From contig QKFD01000113.1 of assembly GCA_003251535.1 (NCBI GenBank), positions 1 to 38,119 on the forward strand: a DNA stretch of 38,119 bases. Reading direction: 5' to 3'. Shown here piece after piece: positions 15,934 to 24,980 of the stretch. How positions within the stretch are numbered: the first letter of the stretch is position 1; the number at the start of each line of letters is the position of its first letter. The DNA comes from Chromatiales bacterium. GTDB lineage: Bacteria > Pseudomonadota > Gammaproteobacteria > Thiohalomonadales > Thiohalomonadaceae. The notes under the pieces were generated by a model. That model was not told the DNA's origin. It did not search any database and saw nothing but the letters and a program-made list of their open reading frames with translations. Position numbers and translations under genes: made by a program.

Positions 15934-17025
15934 TCAGACGTTGAAGCGGAAGTGCATCACGTCGCCATCCTGTACCACATACTCCTTCCCCTCCAGGCGC
16001 AGTTTGCCGGCCTCTTTGGCCCCCGCCTCGCCCTTGAACTGAATGAAGTCGTTATAGGCGATCACCTCGGCGCGGATGAAGCCACGCTCGAAATCGGTGT
16101 GGATCACCCCAGCCGCTTGGGGGGCGGTGGCGCCGATGAGGACATCCCAGGCGCGCACCTCCTTCTCGCCAGCGGTGAAGTAGGTGTGGAGCCCCAGCAG
16201 CTTGAGGCCGGCGCGGATGACCCGGTTGAGCCCCGGCTCCTCCAGGCCCAGGGAGGCGAGAAACTCCGCCCGTTCGGCCTCATCCAACTCCACCAGCTCC
16301 GCCTCGATGGAGGCGCACACCGGTACCACCTCCGCCCCCTCCTCCGCCGCCATGGCGCGCACGGCATCCAGCAGCGGGTTGTTGTCGAAGCCATCCTCGC
16401 TGACATTGGCGATATACATGGTGGGCTTGACGGTGAGTAGGTGGAGGTCATACAGCATGGCCAGCTGATCGGCCTCTAGCCGCATCGCCCGCACCGGTTT
16501 GGCGCTGTCGAGATGGGCCTTGACCCGCTCCAGCAGCTCAACCCGGGCCTTCGCCTCTTTGTCACCGCTCTTGGCCACCTTGGCGGCGCGCTGTAGCCCC
16601 TTCTCCACCGTCTCCAGATCCGCCAGTGCCAGCTCGGTGTTGATCACCTCGACATCGCCCAGCGGATCCACCTTCCCCGCGACGTGAATGACGTTGTCAT
16701 TCTCGAAGCAGCGCACCACATGGGCGATGGCGTCGGTCTCGCGGATATTGGCTAGAAACTTATTGCCCAACCCCTCCCCCTTGGAGGCGCCTGCCACCAG
16801 GCCGGCGATATCGACAAATTCGATGGTGGTCGGCAGGGTCCGCTGGGGCTTGACGATGGCGGCAAGGGCATCGAGCCGTGGATCAGGGACAGCCACCACG
16901 CCGACGTTGGGCTCGATGGTGCAGAAGGGGTAGTTGGCCGCTTCGATGCCGGCCTTGGTAAGGGCGTTGAAAAGGGTGGACTTGCCCACGTTGGGCAGAC
17001 CGACGATGCCACACTTGAATCCCAT
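15934..17025 (-). CDS. ychF: Ribosome-associated ATPase/GTPase YchF (OLA1 family)
   Basis: YchF is a universally conserved Obg-related P-loop NTPase that prefers ATP, binds ribosomes and modulates stress responses. The 363-aa length equals that of E. coli YchF. Visible are the P-loop [11 protein letters not shown] (8-18), [22 protein letters not shown] (switch II), the altered G4 motif NVSED that relaxes guanine specificity, and the C-terminal TGS domain ending [14 protein letters not shown]. The start is the ATG at 17025, preceded by GGTAGGACCC; the frame runs 48 codons further upstream but family similarity begins here. Its frequent partner pth is not adjacent. Confidence 0.97.
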   Translation of the reverse strand: MGFKCGIVGLPNVGKSTLFNALTKAGIEAANYPFCTIEPNVGVVAVPDPRLDALAAIVKPQRTLPTTIEFVDIAGLVAGASKGEGLGNKFLANIRETDAIAHVVRCFENDNVIHVAGKVDPLGDVEVINTELALADLETVEKGLQRAAKVAKSGDKEAKARVELLERVKAHLDSAKPVRAMRLEADQLAMLYDLHLLTVKPTMYIANVSEDGFDNNPLLDAVRAMAAEEGAEVVPVCASIEAELVELDEAERAEFLASLGLEEPGLNRVIRAGLKLLGLHTYFTAGEKEVRAWDVLIGATAPQAAGVIHTDFERGFIRAEVIAYNDFIQFKGEAGAKEAGKLRLEGKEYVVQDGDVMHFRFNV

Positions 17026-17256
17026 GGGTCCTACCGAAAGCTGAGGCGACCATACGGCCGCTATATGGATGGAGGCGGCCGCCCCCCACGCTACTGGGGA
17101 CCCGGCAAGAGGACCGGGTGAAACGACCGCGAAGGGCGCGATCATAGTCGAAGCGTCGCCGCGACGCACTGGTCACGCCCTGCGGCGCCCGTTGGGCGGC
17201 GAGATAGCGGCCCCAATAGCCGGCCCTATCACGACGCTGGAGGGGCCATAAATAGC

Positions 17257-17290
17257 AAAAAACCGCCCAGGTCACCCTGGGCGGTTTTTA
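17257..17290 (-). terminator. Bidirectional intrinsic terminator after the sulfur globule gene
   Basis: ACCGCCCAGG (17262-17271) pairs with CCTGGGCGGT (17276-17285) around TCAC. The stem is flanked by A-rich and T-rich runs on its two sides, so it works on either strand. It lies about 23 bases past the stop of the sulfur globule gene and ahead of ychF, insulating the two. Confidence 0.88.
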
Positions 17291-17312
17291 CGCTTTGGGA
17301 AGCGTGAGGTGC

Positions 17313-17765
17313 TTACTGAGCCTTAGGCGCAGCAGGGGCAGCATTGCGGTTTTCCCAAGCCTTCTGCGCCTCTTCCATCATCTTCTGGTGACGCTCCATC
17401 ATCTGCTTCTGGTGCTCTTCGAAGTTCTTACGAGCGGTCTCGTCAAACCCCGGGCCGTAGCCGTAGGGGGCGGCGCCATAGCCGTAAGGAGCACCACCGT
17501 AGCCGTAGGGGGCGCCGTAACCACCACCGTAGGGGGCACCGTAGCCGTAGGGGCCGTAGCCATAGGGGTTGCCGTAGTAATCGCCGTAGCCATTGCCGTA
17601 TCCACGGCCGCGGGCACTCATGTTGAAGTCGAAATCACCATCACCGAACATGTCGTTGAAACCGTTGCCGTTCCAAGGACCACCACCGCCCCACCAGGCG
17701 TTGGCGGAGGCAGAGGCAGCGATCAGAGCGGCGGCAGCGGCCAGCTTGAGGGTCTTCTTCATCAT
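17313..17765 (-). CDS. Sulfur globule protein, SgpA/SgpB-like, with helical tail
   Basis: Sgp proteins form the protein envelope around periplasmic sulfur globules in purple sulfur bacteria. This 150-aa protein has a signal peptide ([20 protein letters not shown] then ANA, cut before WW at about 23/24). The mature start [20 protein letters not shown] is close to that of Chromatiaceae Sgps, and a Gly/Tyr/Pro repeat region (about 54-106, units like PYGYG and APYG) follows. Unusually the last 45 residues form a charged, Met/Gln-rich helix ([21 protein letters not shown]) with an Ala/Pro end. AGGAG lies 8 bases before the ATG at 17765. A near-consensus promoter and a strong terminator flank it as a single-gene unit, consistent with high expression. 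Other glycine-rich secreted proteins are possible, but the N-terminal block favours Sgp. Confidence 0.85.
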   Translation of the reverse strand: MMKKTLKLAAAAALIAASASANAWWGGGGPWNGNGFNDMFGDGDFDFNMSARGRGYGNGYGDYYGNPYGYGPYGYGAPYGGGYGAPYGYGGAPYGYGAAPYGYGPGFDETARKNFEEHQKQMMERHQKMMEEAQKAWENRNAAPAAPKAQ

Positions 17766-17833
17766 GGGTCTAACTCCTGTTGTGGTTATTTGCTACAACT
17801 GCGAGAGATAAACGAGTGATCCGACGGGGAGCA

Positions 17834-17861
17834 ATTATATAAGAATATTCTGATATGCCAA
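17834..17861 (-). promoter_or_regulatory. Strong sigma70-type promoter of the sulfur globule gene
   Basis: On the minus strand TTGGCA (17856-17861) and a perfect TATAAT (17834-17839) are separated by 16 bases, in an unusually AT-rich stretch for this genome. The predicted leader to the ATG at 17765 is about 60 bases. Confidence 0.75.
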
Positions 17862-17908
17862 GAGAGCCCTGAAATAAAGTTTGTAAAATCATGACTTCGA
17901 GGCAGAAA

Positions 17909-17922
17909 TTGATTTATATCAG
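17909..17922. promoter_or_regulatory. FNR/ANR-like site upstream of the sulfur globule promoter
   Basis: TTGATTTATATCAG matches the FNR consensus TTGAT-N4-ATCAA at nine of ten positions. It is centred about 88 bases upstream of the predicted transcription start of the sulfur globule gene, and just past the stop of the next gene. CRP-family sites share this form, so the factor is uncertain. Confidence 0.45.
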
Positions 17923-17924
17923 TT

Positions 17925-18335
17925 CTATGACTCACTGTTTTTGATCTGAGCGCAAAAATCCCCCGAACGGATCCGCGCACGCCCCTGGGTAGGGCGCTGA
18001 TAGAGGTAGCACCAAGCCGCGATACACCGCCCACCGGTCAGGGTGACCGGCCAAGACTCCCGCCGGTACTCCGCGGTGGCGTCACCATCACACCCCTCAT
18101 AGACGTCGAGCCAGGCCGGAGGTTCGCTAGGCCCGTCAAAATAGTAGAGGTCCCCCACCACCACCCCGCGCCCGGCGACTAAACCGGGGTAGTGGGTGAT
18201 GCGGTAGAGGCGCCCTTCAACCTGTGCCCGTCCCAGCCAACGCGCCTCCCGCCCGAGCCGGCGCGCCATGGGGTGGGGATATCCCCGGCGCAGGGTGCCG
18301 TAGACAAAGAGGTGACACCCCGGCCCCTGCGCCAA
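17925..18335 (-). CDS. Gamma-glutamylcyclotransferase-like protein (YtfP/GGCT family)
   Basis: A 136-aa protein with the GGCT-like fold signature HLFVYGTLRRGYPHPMARRL (about 8-27), whose YGTL loop binds the gamma-glutamyl group. The DVYEGCDG segment (about 77-84) supplies the likely catalytic glutamate. Family members release 5-oxoproline from gamma-glutamyl amines or peptides; the substrate here is unknown. The start lies 6 bases after the purL stop on the same strand, so it is probably cotranscribed with purL. The C-terminus after about residue 120 (RSGDFCAQIKNSES) is not typical and runs into an AT-rich intergenic stretch. Confidence 0.82.
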   Translation of the reverse strand: MAQGPGCHLFVYGTLRRGYPHPMARRLGREARWLGRAQVEGRLYRITHYPGLVAGRGVVVGDLYYFDGPSEPPAWLDVYEGCDGDATAEYRRESWPVTLTGGRCIAAWCYLYQRPTQGRARIRSGDFCAQIKNSES

Positions 18336-18341
18336 ACGAGA

Positions 18342-21300
18342 TCACCCAAGCCAGCGGCGGGCGTTACGGAACATCCGCAGCCAAGGGCCATCCTCGCCCC
18401 AACCCGCCGGCCGCCAAGAGAACTGCACCGTCCGGAATACCCGCTCGGGGTGGGGCATCATGATGGTGAAGCGCCCATCCTCAGAGGTGAGTCCAGTCAG
18501 CCCCAACGGAGAGCTGTTGGGGTTGGCGGGATAGATCTCGGTAGGGTCGCCGCGATTGTCCACATAACGCATGACCGCTAGATGACGGCGCAGCGCCTCC
18601 TCCGGCGGGTGCTCGGCGCGGAACTCCGCCCGCCCCTCGCCATGGGCAACGGCGATGGGGATGCGCGATCCCTCCATCCCGGCGAGGAACAGTGAGGGCG
18701 ATTTCAGCACCTCCACCAAGGCCAGCCGCGCCTCAAACTGCTCCGAGGCGTTGCGTACAAAGCGGGGCCAGTGGTCGCTACCCGGGATCAACTCGCGCAG
18801 GTTGGACATCATCTGGCAGCCGTTGCACACCCCGAGGCCAAAGCTGTCACTACGGGCAAAGAAGGCGGAGAACTGATCGCGCGCCTGGGGGTTGAACAGA
18901 ATGGACTTGGCCCACCCTTCGCCGGCGCCGAGGACATCGCCATAGGAGAAGCCACCACAGGCCACCACACCTTGGAAGCCTGCAAGGGCAATCCGACCGG
19001 CGATGATGTCACTCATGTGGAGATCCACTGCGGCAAAACCGGCACGGTCAAACGCCGCCGCCATCTCGATCTGCCCATTGACCCCCTGCTCACGCAGGAT
19101 CGCCACCCGCGGCCGGGCGCCGGTGGCGATGTAAGGGGCGGCGATCTCCTCGGCTGGATCAAAGGTGAGATGGGCCTGTAGCCCCGGGTTGGCGGGATCG
19201 AGCAGGCTCTCGATCTCCTGGCGGGCACACTCGGGGTTATCGCGTAGCGCCTGCAAGCGATAGCTGGTCTCAGACCAGGCGGTATGGAGGTCCAGCAGCG
19301 CCTCGTCCAGGATCGGGATCCCGCCGTGCTGCACCTGTAGCCGCCCGCCATCACTCAACTCACCGATGACATGGCTGTGGTGCTTAAGGCCGGCGTCGGC
19401 CAGCCAGGCCAGCACCTCGTCGGTATCCTGGTGACGGACCTGGATGACCGCCCCCAACTCCTCGTTGAAGAGGGCGGCGACCGGATCATCCCCCAGGTCA
19501 TCGATGCGCACATCAAGGCCGGTGCGGGCAGCAAAGGCCATCTCGCAGAGGGTGACGAACAGCCCGCCATCGGAGCGGTCGTGATAGGCCAGCAGCAGAC
19601 CACGACCATTCAACTCCTGTAAGGTGGCAAAGAAGCGTTTGAAGGTGGCGGGGTCGTCCAGATCGGGGGTGTGGTGGCCTAGCTGGTTGTAGATCTGGGC
19701 CAGGCAGGAGCCGCCGATACGGTTACGTCCCTTACCGAGGTCAATGAGGATGAGGTCGCTATCCCCGCTGGTGCACAGCTCCGGCGTGAGGGTTTTGCGC
19801 ACATCCAGCACCTGGGCAAAGGCGGTGACGATGAGCGAGATGGGGGAGATCACCTGCCGTGACTCCCCCTCTTCGCGCCACACGGTGCGCATAGACATGG
19901 AGTCCTTGCCCACCGGAATGGCGATCCCGAGCGCCGGGCAAAGCTCCATGCCCACCGCCTTCACCGCATCGAACAGGCCGGCATCATCGCCGTTGTGGCC
20001 GGCGGCGGCCATCCAGTTGGCGGAGAGTTTGATATCGCCGATCTTGCCGATGCGGGCGGCGGCGATGTTGGTCAGCGCCTCGCCCACCGCCATGCGGGCA
20101 GCGGCGGCCGGCTCCAGGATGGCGAGCGGGGTGCGCTCGCCCATCGCCATCGCCTCACCACTGTAGCTATCGAGGCCGGTGGCCGTCACGCCACAGTCGG
20201 CCACCGGTATCTGCCACGGGCCCACCAGCTGATCGCGGGTCACCAGACCACCCACCGTGCGGTCACCGATGGTGATGAGGAAGCGCTTGTCGGCGATGGT
20301 GGGAAGCTTGAGCAGGCGGTAGGCGGCGTCCCGCGGTGAGACGGTGCGGGTATCAAACTCCGGTTTCCGGAACGGCCGATGGCTCGCCTCCCGCAGCATC
20401 TTGGGTGGCTTACCCAGCAGCACCTCCATCGGCATATCGATGGGGGTGGTATCGAAGAGCGCATCCCCCAGTACCAGCTGCTGCTCGGCGGTGGCCTCGC
20501 CGATGACCGCAAAGGGGCAACGCTCCCGCTCGCACAGCTCGACAAACTGCTCCATACGCTCTGGATCGATGGCCAGGACATAGCGCTCCTGCGCCTCGTT
20601 GCTCCAGATCTCCATCGGCGCCATGCCGGGCTCATCATTGGGGATGGCGCGCAGCTCAAAGCGGGCACCGCGCCCCGACTCATGCACCAGTTCTGGCATG
20701 GCGTTGGAGAGACCACCGGCCCCCACGTCATGGACGGAGACCATCGGGTTGGCTGCCCCGAGCGCCCAGCAGCGATCGATCACCTCCTGTGCCCGCCGCT
20801 GCATCTCCGGGTTGGCGCGCTGGACCGAGGCGAAGTCGAGCTGTTCAGAGCTGGCCCCCTGGGCCATGGAAGAGGCGGCACCGCCCCCTAGGCCGATGAG
20901 CATGGCGGGCCCCCCCAGCACCACCAGCTGGGCGCGGGCGGGGATCTCCCCCTTCTGCACATGCTCGGTACGGATATTGCCGATACCGCCGGCCAGCATG
21001 ATCGGCTTGTGGTAGCCGCGCACCTCCGGCCCCTGCGCCCCGGGCACCTCCTGCTCATAGGTGCGGAAGTAGCCGTTGATGGCCGGCCGGCCAAACTCAT
21101 TATTGAAGGAGGCCGCCCCGATGGGCCCCTCGATCATGATGTCGAGGGCGGAGACGATGCGCCCAGGCTTGCCATAGTCCACCTCCCATGGCTGCTCGGC
21201 CCCGGGGATGCGTAGATTGGAGACGGTGAAGCCGGTGAGGCCCGCCTTGGGTCGGGCACCACGGCCGGTGGCCCCCTCGTCACGGATCTCACCACCGGAG

Positions 21301-22238
21301 CCTGTGGCCGCACCCGGGTGGGGCGAGATGGCGGTGGGGTGGTTGTGGGTCTCCACCTTCATCAACAGCGCCACCGGCTCTCGGTGGTAGCCATACTCGC
21401 CGCTCTGGGGATCGGGCCAGAAGCGCCCCGCCTCCGGCCCCGCCACCACCGCCGCATTGTCTTTATAGGCGGAGAGGATGCCGTCTGGGCTGGCGGCGTA
21501 GGTATTGCGGATCATCTTGAATAGCGACTGCTCCTGCGGCTTGCCGTCGATGATCCAGTCGGCATTGAAGATCTTGTGGCGGCAGTGCTCGGAGTTGGCC
21601 TGGGCGAACATCATCAGTTCGACATCGGAGGGGTTACGCCCCAGGGCGGTGAAGTTGTCTACCAGATACTCCATCTCATCTGGAGCCAGTGCCAACCCCC
21701 ACTCCAGATTGGCCCGCGCCAACGCCTCACCGCCGCCGCCCAAGATATCCACGCTGCGTAGCGGGGCCGGCTCGGTGTGGATGAATAGCCCCTCGGCCTC
21801 CTCCAGGGTATCGAAGACCACCTCGGTCATCCGATCATGCAGCGCCGCCTTGAGATCGGCCACGGCATACTCCGACAGCGGGCGAGCGTCGATACAGCTG
21901 ACATGGAAGGCCGTGCCGCGTTCAATACGCCGGACCCGGCTCAAGCCGCAGTTATGGGCGATGTCAGTGGCCTTACTGGACCAGGGTGAGATGGTGCCAA
22001 GCCGCGGGGTAACCAGGAGTAGGCGACCTGCCGGCTCCTCCGCTGGGAGGGCGGGACCATAGCTCAGCAGATGGCCGAGAACGGCCTGTTCGGCCTCGGT
22101 AAGGGGCTGTTCCAATTCGGCAAAGTGGACAAACTCCGCATAGAGGCGCTCCACCTCAGGCACCCGTTCACGGATGCGCTGCAGGAGTTTTTCGGTACGG
22201 AAAGGGGAAAGGGCAGGACTACCACGCAGGATGAGCAT
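18342..22238 (-). CDS. purL: Phosphoribosylformylglycinamidine synthase (FGAR amidotransferase)
   Basis: Fourth step of de novo purine synthesis: FGAR + glutamine + ATP to FGAM. This is the long single-chain proteobacterial form, 1298 aa against about 1295 in E. coli. In order: the N-terminal PurS-like region, two AIRS-type halves with the ATP/phosphate block [20 protein letters not shown], and a C-terminal class I glutaminase domain. The glutaminase nucleophile is C1138 in GVCNGCQMM, and the domain ends with the [10 protein letters not shown] triad segment. All motifs are intact. It is read leftward, followed after 6 bases by the GGCT-like gene, and is divergent from the RDD gene with 117 bases between. 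The start ATG at 22238 has a weak ribosome site. Confidence 0.98.
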   Translation of the reverse strand: MLILRGSPALSPFRTEKLLQRIRERVPEVERLYAEFVHFAELEQPLTEAEQAVLGHLLSYGPALPAEEPAGRLLLVTPRLGTISPWSSKATDIAHNCGLSRVRRIERGTAFHVSCIDARPLSEYAVADLKAALHDRMTEVVFDTLEEAEGLFIHTEPAPLRSVDILGGGGEALARANLEWGLALAPDEMEYLVDNFTALGRNPSDVELMMFAQANSEHCRHKIFNADWIIDGKPQEQSLFKMIRNTYAASPDGILSAYKDNAAVVAGPEAGRFWPDPQSGEYGYHREPVALLMKVETHNHPTAISPHPGAATGSGGEIRDEGATGRGARPKAGLTGFTVSNLRIPGAEQPWEVDYGKPGRIVSALDIMIEGPIGAASFNNEFGRPAINGYFRTYEQEVPGAQGPEVRGYHKPIMLAGGIGNIRTEHVQKGEIPARAQLVVLGGPAMLIGLGGGAASSMAQGASSEQLDFASVQRANPEMQRRAQEVIDRCWALGAANPMVSVHDVGAGGLSNAMPELVHESGRGARFELRAIPNDEPGMAPMEIWSNEAQERYVLAIDPERMEQFVELCERERCPFAVIGEATAEQQLVLGDALFDTTPIDMPMEVLLGKPPKMLREASHRPFRKPEFDTRTVSPRDAAYRLLKLPTIADKRFLITIGDRTVGGLVTRDQLVGPWQIPVADCGVTATGLDSYSGEAMAMGERTPLAILEPAAAARMAVGEALTNIAAARIGKIGDIKLSANWMAAAGHNGDDAGLFDAVKAVGMELCPALGIAIPVGKDSMSMRTVWREEGESRQVISPISLIVTAFAQVLDVRKTLTPELCTSGDSDLILIDLGKGRNRIGGSCLAQIYNQLGHHTPDLDDPATFKRFFATLQELNGRGLLLAYHDRSDGGLFVTLCEMAFAARTGLDVRIDDLGDDPVAALFNEELGAVIQVRHQDTDEVLAWLADAGLKHHSHVIGELSDGGRLQVQHGGIPILDEALLDLHTAWSETSYRLQALRDNPECARQEIESLLDPANPGLQAHLTFDPAEEIAAPYIATGARPRVAILREQGVNGQIEMAAAFDRAGFAAVDLHMSDIIAGRIALAGFQGVVACGGFSYGDVLGAGEGWAKSILFNPQARDQFSAFFARSDSFGLGVCNGCQMMSNLRELIPGSDHWPRFVRNASEQFEARLALVEVLKSPSLFLAGMEGSRIPIAVAHGEGRAEFRAEHPPEEALRRHLAVMRYVDNRGDPTEIYPANPNSSPLGLTGLTSEDGRFTIMMPHPERVFRTVQFSWRPAGWGEDGPWLRMFRNARRWLG

Positions 22239-22355
22239 GGGATCGGGGGCCTCGGATCAGCTGGGTTCGGTGACGCACCAATTGGACCGCAAGGGGCCCG
22301 AAGGGCACAGCGAGCCGGTTATTATATCCGCCCCCCAGCGGCTTGAGGTGCCTCA

Positions 22356-22808
22356 GTGACTCCACTCATCCCCCCAAATACCACCCGTTGCGGCCTGCTA
22401 CGCCGCTTGGCAGCGATCACCTATGACGGGATGCTACTCATCGCCCTGCTGTTCATCGCCGCCGCCAGCACCCTGCCGTTCACCGGAGGGGAAGCGGTCA
22501 AACCCCACACCCCGTGGTTCACACTCTATCTATTAGGGATCTCGTACCTGTTCTTCGCCTGGTTCTGGGCCCATGGCGGTCAGACCCTGGGGATGCGGGC
22601 CTGGCGTATTCAGGTGATCGGCCTCGATGCCACCGCCCTCACCGGGTGGCAGACGCTGATCCGCTTCTTGGGCGCCCTACTCTCCTGGCTACCGTTCCTC
22701 GGTTTTGGCTACCTCTGGTCACTCTTCGACCGCAACGGCCTCGCCTGGCACGACCGCCTCTCTGCAACCCAGCTCGTGGTGATCCCCAAGCCGGAGCGGC
22801 GTAGCTGA
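22356..22808 (+). CDS. RDD-family inner-membrane protein
   Basis: A 150-aa membrane protein with three hydrophobic spans (about 24-42, 54-70 and 100-123). The RDD-type signature appears as LLRRLAAITYDGMLL near residues 15-29, where the usual Arg-Asp-Asp is spread as R-D. The linker HGGQTLGMRAWRIQVI (about 74-89) and the terminal block DRNGLAWHDRLSATQLV (about 125-141) are typical. RDD proteins are poorly understood; some take part in ion transport. It is monocistronic, divergent from purL and convergent with the DauA-like gene, with a long hairpin after it. Confidence 0.88.
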   Translation: MTPLIPPNTTRCGLLRRLAAITYDGMLLIALLFIAAASTLPFTGGEAVKPHTPWFTLYLLGISYLFFAWFWAHGGQTLGMRAWRIQVIGLDATALTGWQTLIRFLGALLSWLPFLGFGYLWSLFDRNGLAWHDRLSATQLVVIPKPERRS

Positions 22809-22837
22809 TCCACCGCGCTGCCCAGCGGTGGTGAGGC

Positions 22838-22878
22838 GCTCCCTGGCACGGATAGCGCGGCTAAACGTGCCAGGGAGC
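22838..22878. terminator. 13-bp stem hairpin between convergent genes
   Basis: GCTCCCTGGCACG (22838-22850) pairs perfectly with CGTGCCAGGGAGC (22866-22878) around a 15-base loop. It lies between the ends of the RDD gene (+) and the SulP transporter gene (-). No T-run follows, so it is a likely bidirectional or 3'-end-protecting element. Confidence 0.6.
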
Positions 22879-22891
22879 GGAGGCCACTCAA

Positions 22892-24679
22892 CTAGGCCGA
22901 GGGACCCACCGCAGGGCTCCCCGTCTCCGCCGCGGGGCTGCTCCCAGCGCGCCGCTCGCGGATCCGCTCTAGCGCCTGCTCCAAGGTACGACAGATGGCC
23001 AAGCGACCGGGCAGATCCTTGATCCCGGCCTTCTCCATCGCCTTGGCCGGCTGCCGCTGTACCCCCACCAAGATGACACACGCCCCTTGATGGTGGATGC
23101 GCTCAATGAGGGAGTCGAGGGCGACTAGGCCAGTGACATCCATGGCCGGCACCCCAGCCAGGTCCAGCACCACCACTGCATCCTGCTGGCCGATCTGCTC
23201 CAGGGTGCTCATCGCCTTCTCTGCTGCGCCAAAAAAGAGCGGGCCGGCGATCTCATAGACCTGCACGCGCTCTGGTAGCTCGGCACTCCACCGCTCGTGG
23301 CTCCACTCCAGCCGTCGAGTATGGGTGATCTCTGCCATGCGCCGCATGAAGAGGAAGGCGGCCAGCACCACCCCCGTCCCCACCGCCACCACCATGTCAA
23401 AGATGACCGTGAGACCGAAGCAGGCGAGCAGCACCACGATATCGCTGCGGGGCGCCACCTTCAGGATGTGCATAAAATGTTTGGCTTCGCTCATATTCCA
23501 GGCCACCACCAACAGTAGGGCCGCCAAGGCCGCCATCGGCAGATAGGCCAGTAGTGGGGCGAGGCTCACCACCGCCGCCAAGACCAACAGCGCGTGGACG
23601 ATACTGGAGACGGGGCTCTTGGCCCCAGCACGGAAGTTGGTTGCTGAGCGGGCAATGGCGCCGGTGGCGGCAATACCGCCGAAGAAGGGGACCAGCATGT
23701 TACCCAAGCCCTGCCCCAACAGCTCGGCGTCCGGGTCGTGACGGGTTCCGGCCAGGCCATCCACCACCACGGCACAGAGCAGAGACTCGATCCCCCCCAG
23801 CACGGCGATAGCAAAGGCGGGACCGATCAGCTGCTGGATAAGTTCGGTGCTCAACTCTAAGGGCTGGCCATTGGCACCGGGGAAGTGCCATGGCAACACC
23901 GGCAGGGGTGGCAGAGGGGGGATCCCCTGACCCACCAGCGTCCCCGCCTCATAGTGAAAGCGGGAACCGATGGTAGCAACAGAGAAGCCATCCACCACCA
24001 ACCCAAGCCCCCACGCCACCACGGCCCCCACCAACAACGCCACCAGATGGCCCGGGATGGCGATCTTCAAACGGGGCCAGCCGATGAGAATGGCGAGGGT
24101 GAGCAGACCGATGATGAGATCTGGTAGATGGGTGGTCGGCAAGGCCGCCAGCAGTGCGGCCACCTTCGGCAAGAAGTGCTCCGGCAGTCCCGCCACCTCC
24201 AAACCCAGCAGATCTTTTAGTTGGAGCGAGGCGATCACCACGGCGATCCCTGCGGTGAAACCTGTCGTGACAGGATATGGGATGTACTGAATGAGCCGGC
24301 CCATGCGGGCCATCCCCATCACCGTCAACACCACCCCCGCCATGAAGGTGGCGATCAACAGCCCCCCCAGACCGTGCTGTTGGGCAATGGGGTGGAGGAT
24401 GACCACAAAAGCGGCGGTAGGTCCAGAGACCGAAAGCCGGGAACCGCCCAGGAGGGCGATGATGGCACCGCCAATAATAGAGGTGTAGAGACCATGTTGA
24501 GGCGGCACCCCGCTGGCTATGGCGAGGGCCATGGCCAAGGGGATTGCTACGATGCCAACGGTAATACCGGCCAGCAGATCGGCCTTGAAGTCACTACGGC
24601 GGTAACCGGCCTGTAAGACGCCACGTAGCGCCGCCGCAAACTGGAGATTGAGCGCATGTTCAGCCAGGGTTTTGATCAT
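22892..24679 (-). CDS. dauA: SulP-family transporter with STAS domain, DauA-like
   Basis: A 595-aa inner-membrane anion transporter. The N-terminus DLLAGITVGIVAIPLAMALA and the blocks SVSGPTAAFVVIL (about 83-95), GIESLLCAVVVDG, LLGQGLGNMLVPFFGGIAAT and VVAWNMSEAKHFM match E. coli DauA (aerobic C4-dicarboxylate transporter) very closely as remembered. About 11-14 membrane spans are followed by a cytoplasmic STAS domain (about 455-565) containing VVVLDLAGVPAMDVTGL. SulP relatives also carry sulfate or bicarbonate, so in a sulfur oxidiser those substrates should be considered. The ATG at 24679 lacks a good ribosome site; a hairpin with a T-run lies just upstream. The tail is a low-complexity Ser/Pro/Ala end. 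Confidence 0.85.
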   Translation of the reverse strand: MIKTLAEHALNLQFAAALRGVLQAGYRRSDFKADLLAGITVGIVAIPLAMALAIASGVPPQHGLYTSIIGGAIIALLGGSRLSVSGPTAAFVVILHPIAQQHGLGGLLIATFMAGVVLTVMGMARMGRLIQYIPYPVTTGFTAGIAVVIASLQLKDLLGLEVAGLPEHFLPKVAALLAALPTTHLPDLIIGLLTLAILIGWPRLKIAIPGHLVALLVGAVVAWGLGLVVDGFSVATIGSRFHYEAGTLVGQGIPPLPPLPVLPWHFPGANGQPLELSTELIQQLIGPAFAIAVLGGIESLLCAVVVDGLAGTRHDPDAELLGQGLGNMLVPFFGGIAATGAIARSATNFRAGAKSPVSSIVHALLVLAAVVSLAPLLAYLPMAALAALLLVVAWNMSEAKHFMHILKVAPRSDIVVLLACFGLTVIFDMVVAVGTGVVLAAFLFMRRMAEITHTRRLEWSHERWSAELPERVQVYEIAGPLFFGAAEKAMSTLEQIGQQDAVVVLDLAGVPAMDVTGLVALDSLIERIHHQGACVILVGVQRQPAKAMEKAGIKDLPGRLAICRTLEQALERIRERRAGSSPAAETGSPAVGPSA

Positions 24680-24980
24680 GGGGCACCAACGAAAAAAGGC
24701 CGCTTTGCGACCCGTTCCCTCTCCTCATCCGCGAGCAGAGTAGACTGCTCAGTCTACTCTCGTGCCAGCCGCGCACAAGGGTATCCCCCCATTTCCCACT
24801 CTGTTATCAGGGAATAGCCACCGCCCCGTGATGGTGCTCACAAAAGCGCCACCTCCCCATGGCCCTAGAGCATCTGTCCCCCTATGCCCCCCCACTCCAG
24901 TGCGATGATGCGGTAACTTCGCTCCACGTCATGCCCTGGCCCTGACCCGCCGCCACTGCCCCATTGTCGAGATCCCCGTA
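24680..24980. promoter_or_regulatory. Divergent intergenic region with two hairpins
   Basis: This 301-base stretch lies between dauA (-) and the secreted protein gene (+). It contains AGAGTAGACT (24737-24746) pairing with AGTCTACTCT (24751-24760), and nearer dauA a minus-strand stem GGTCGC/GCGGCC (24698-24712) followed by six Ts (24692-24697) that looks like a weak intrinsic terminator inside the dauA leader. No gene is seen. Confidence 0.5.
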
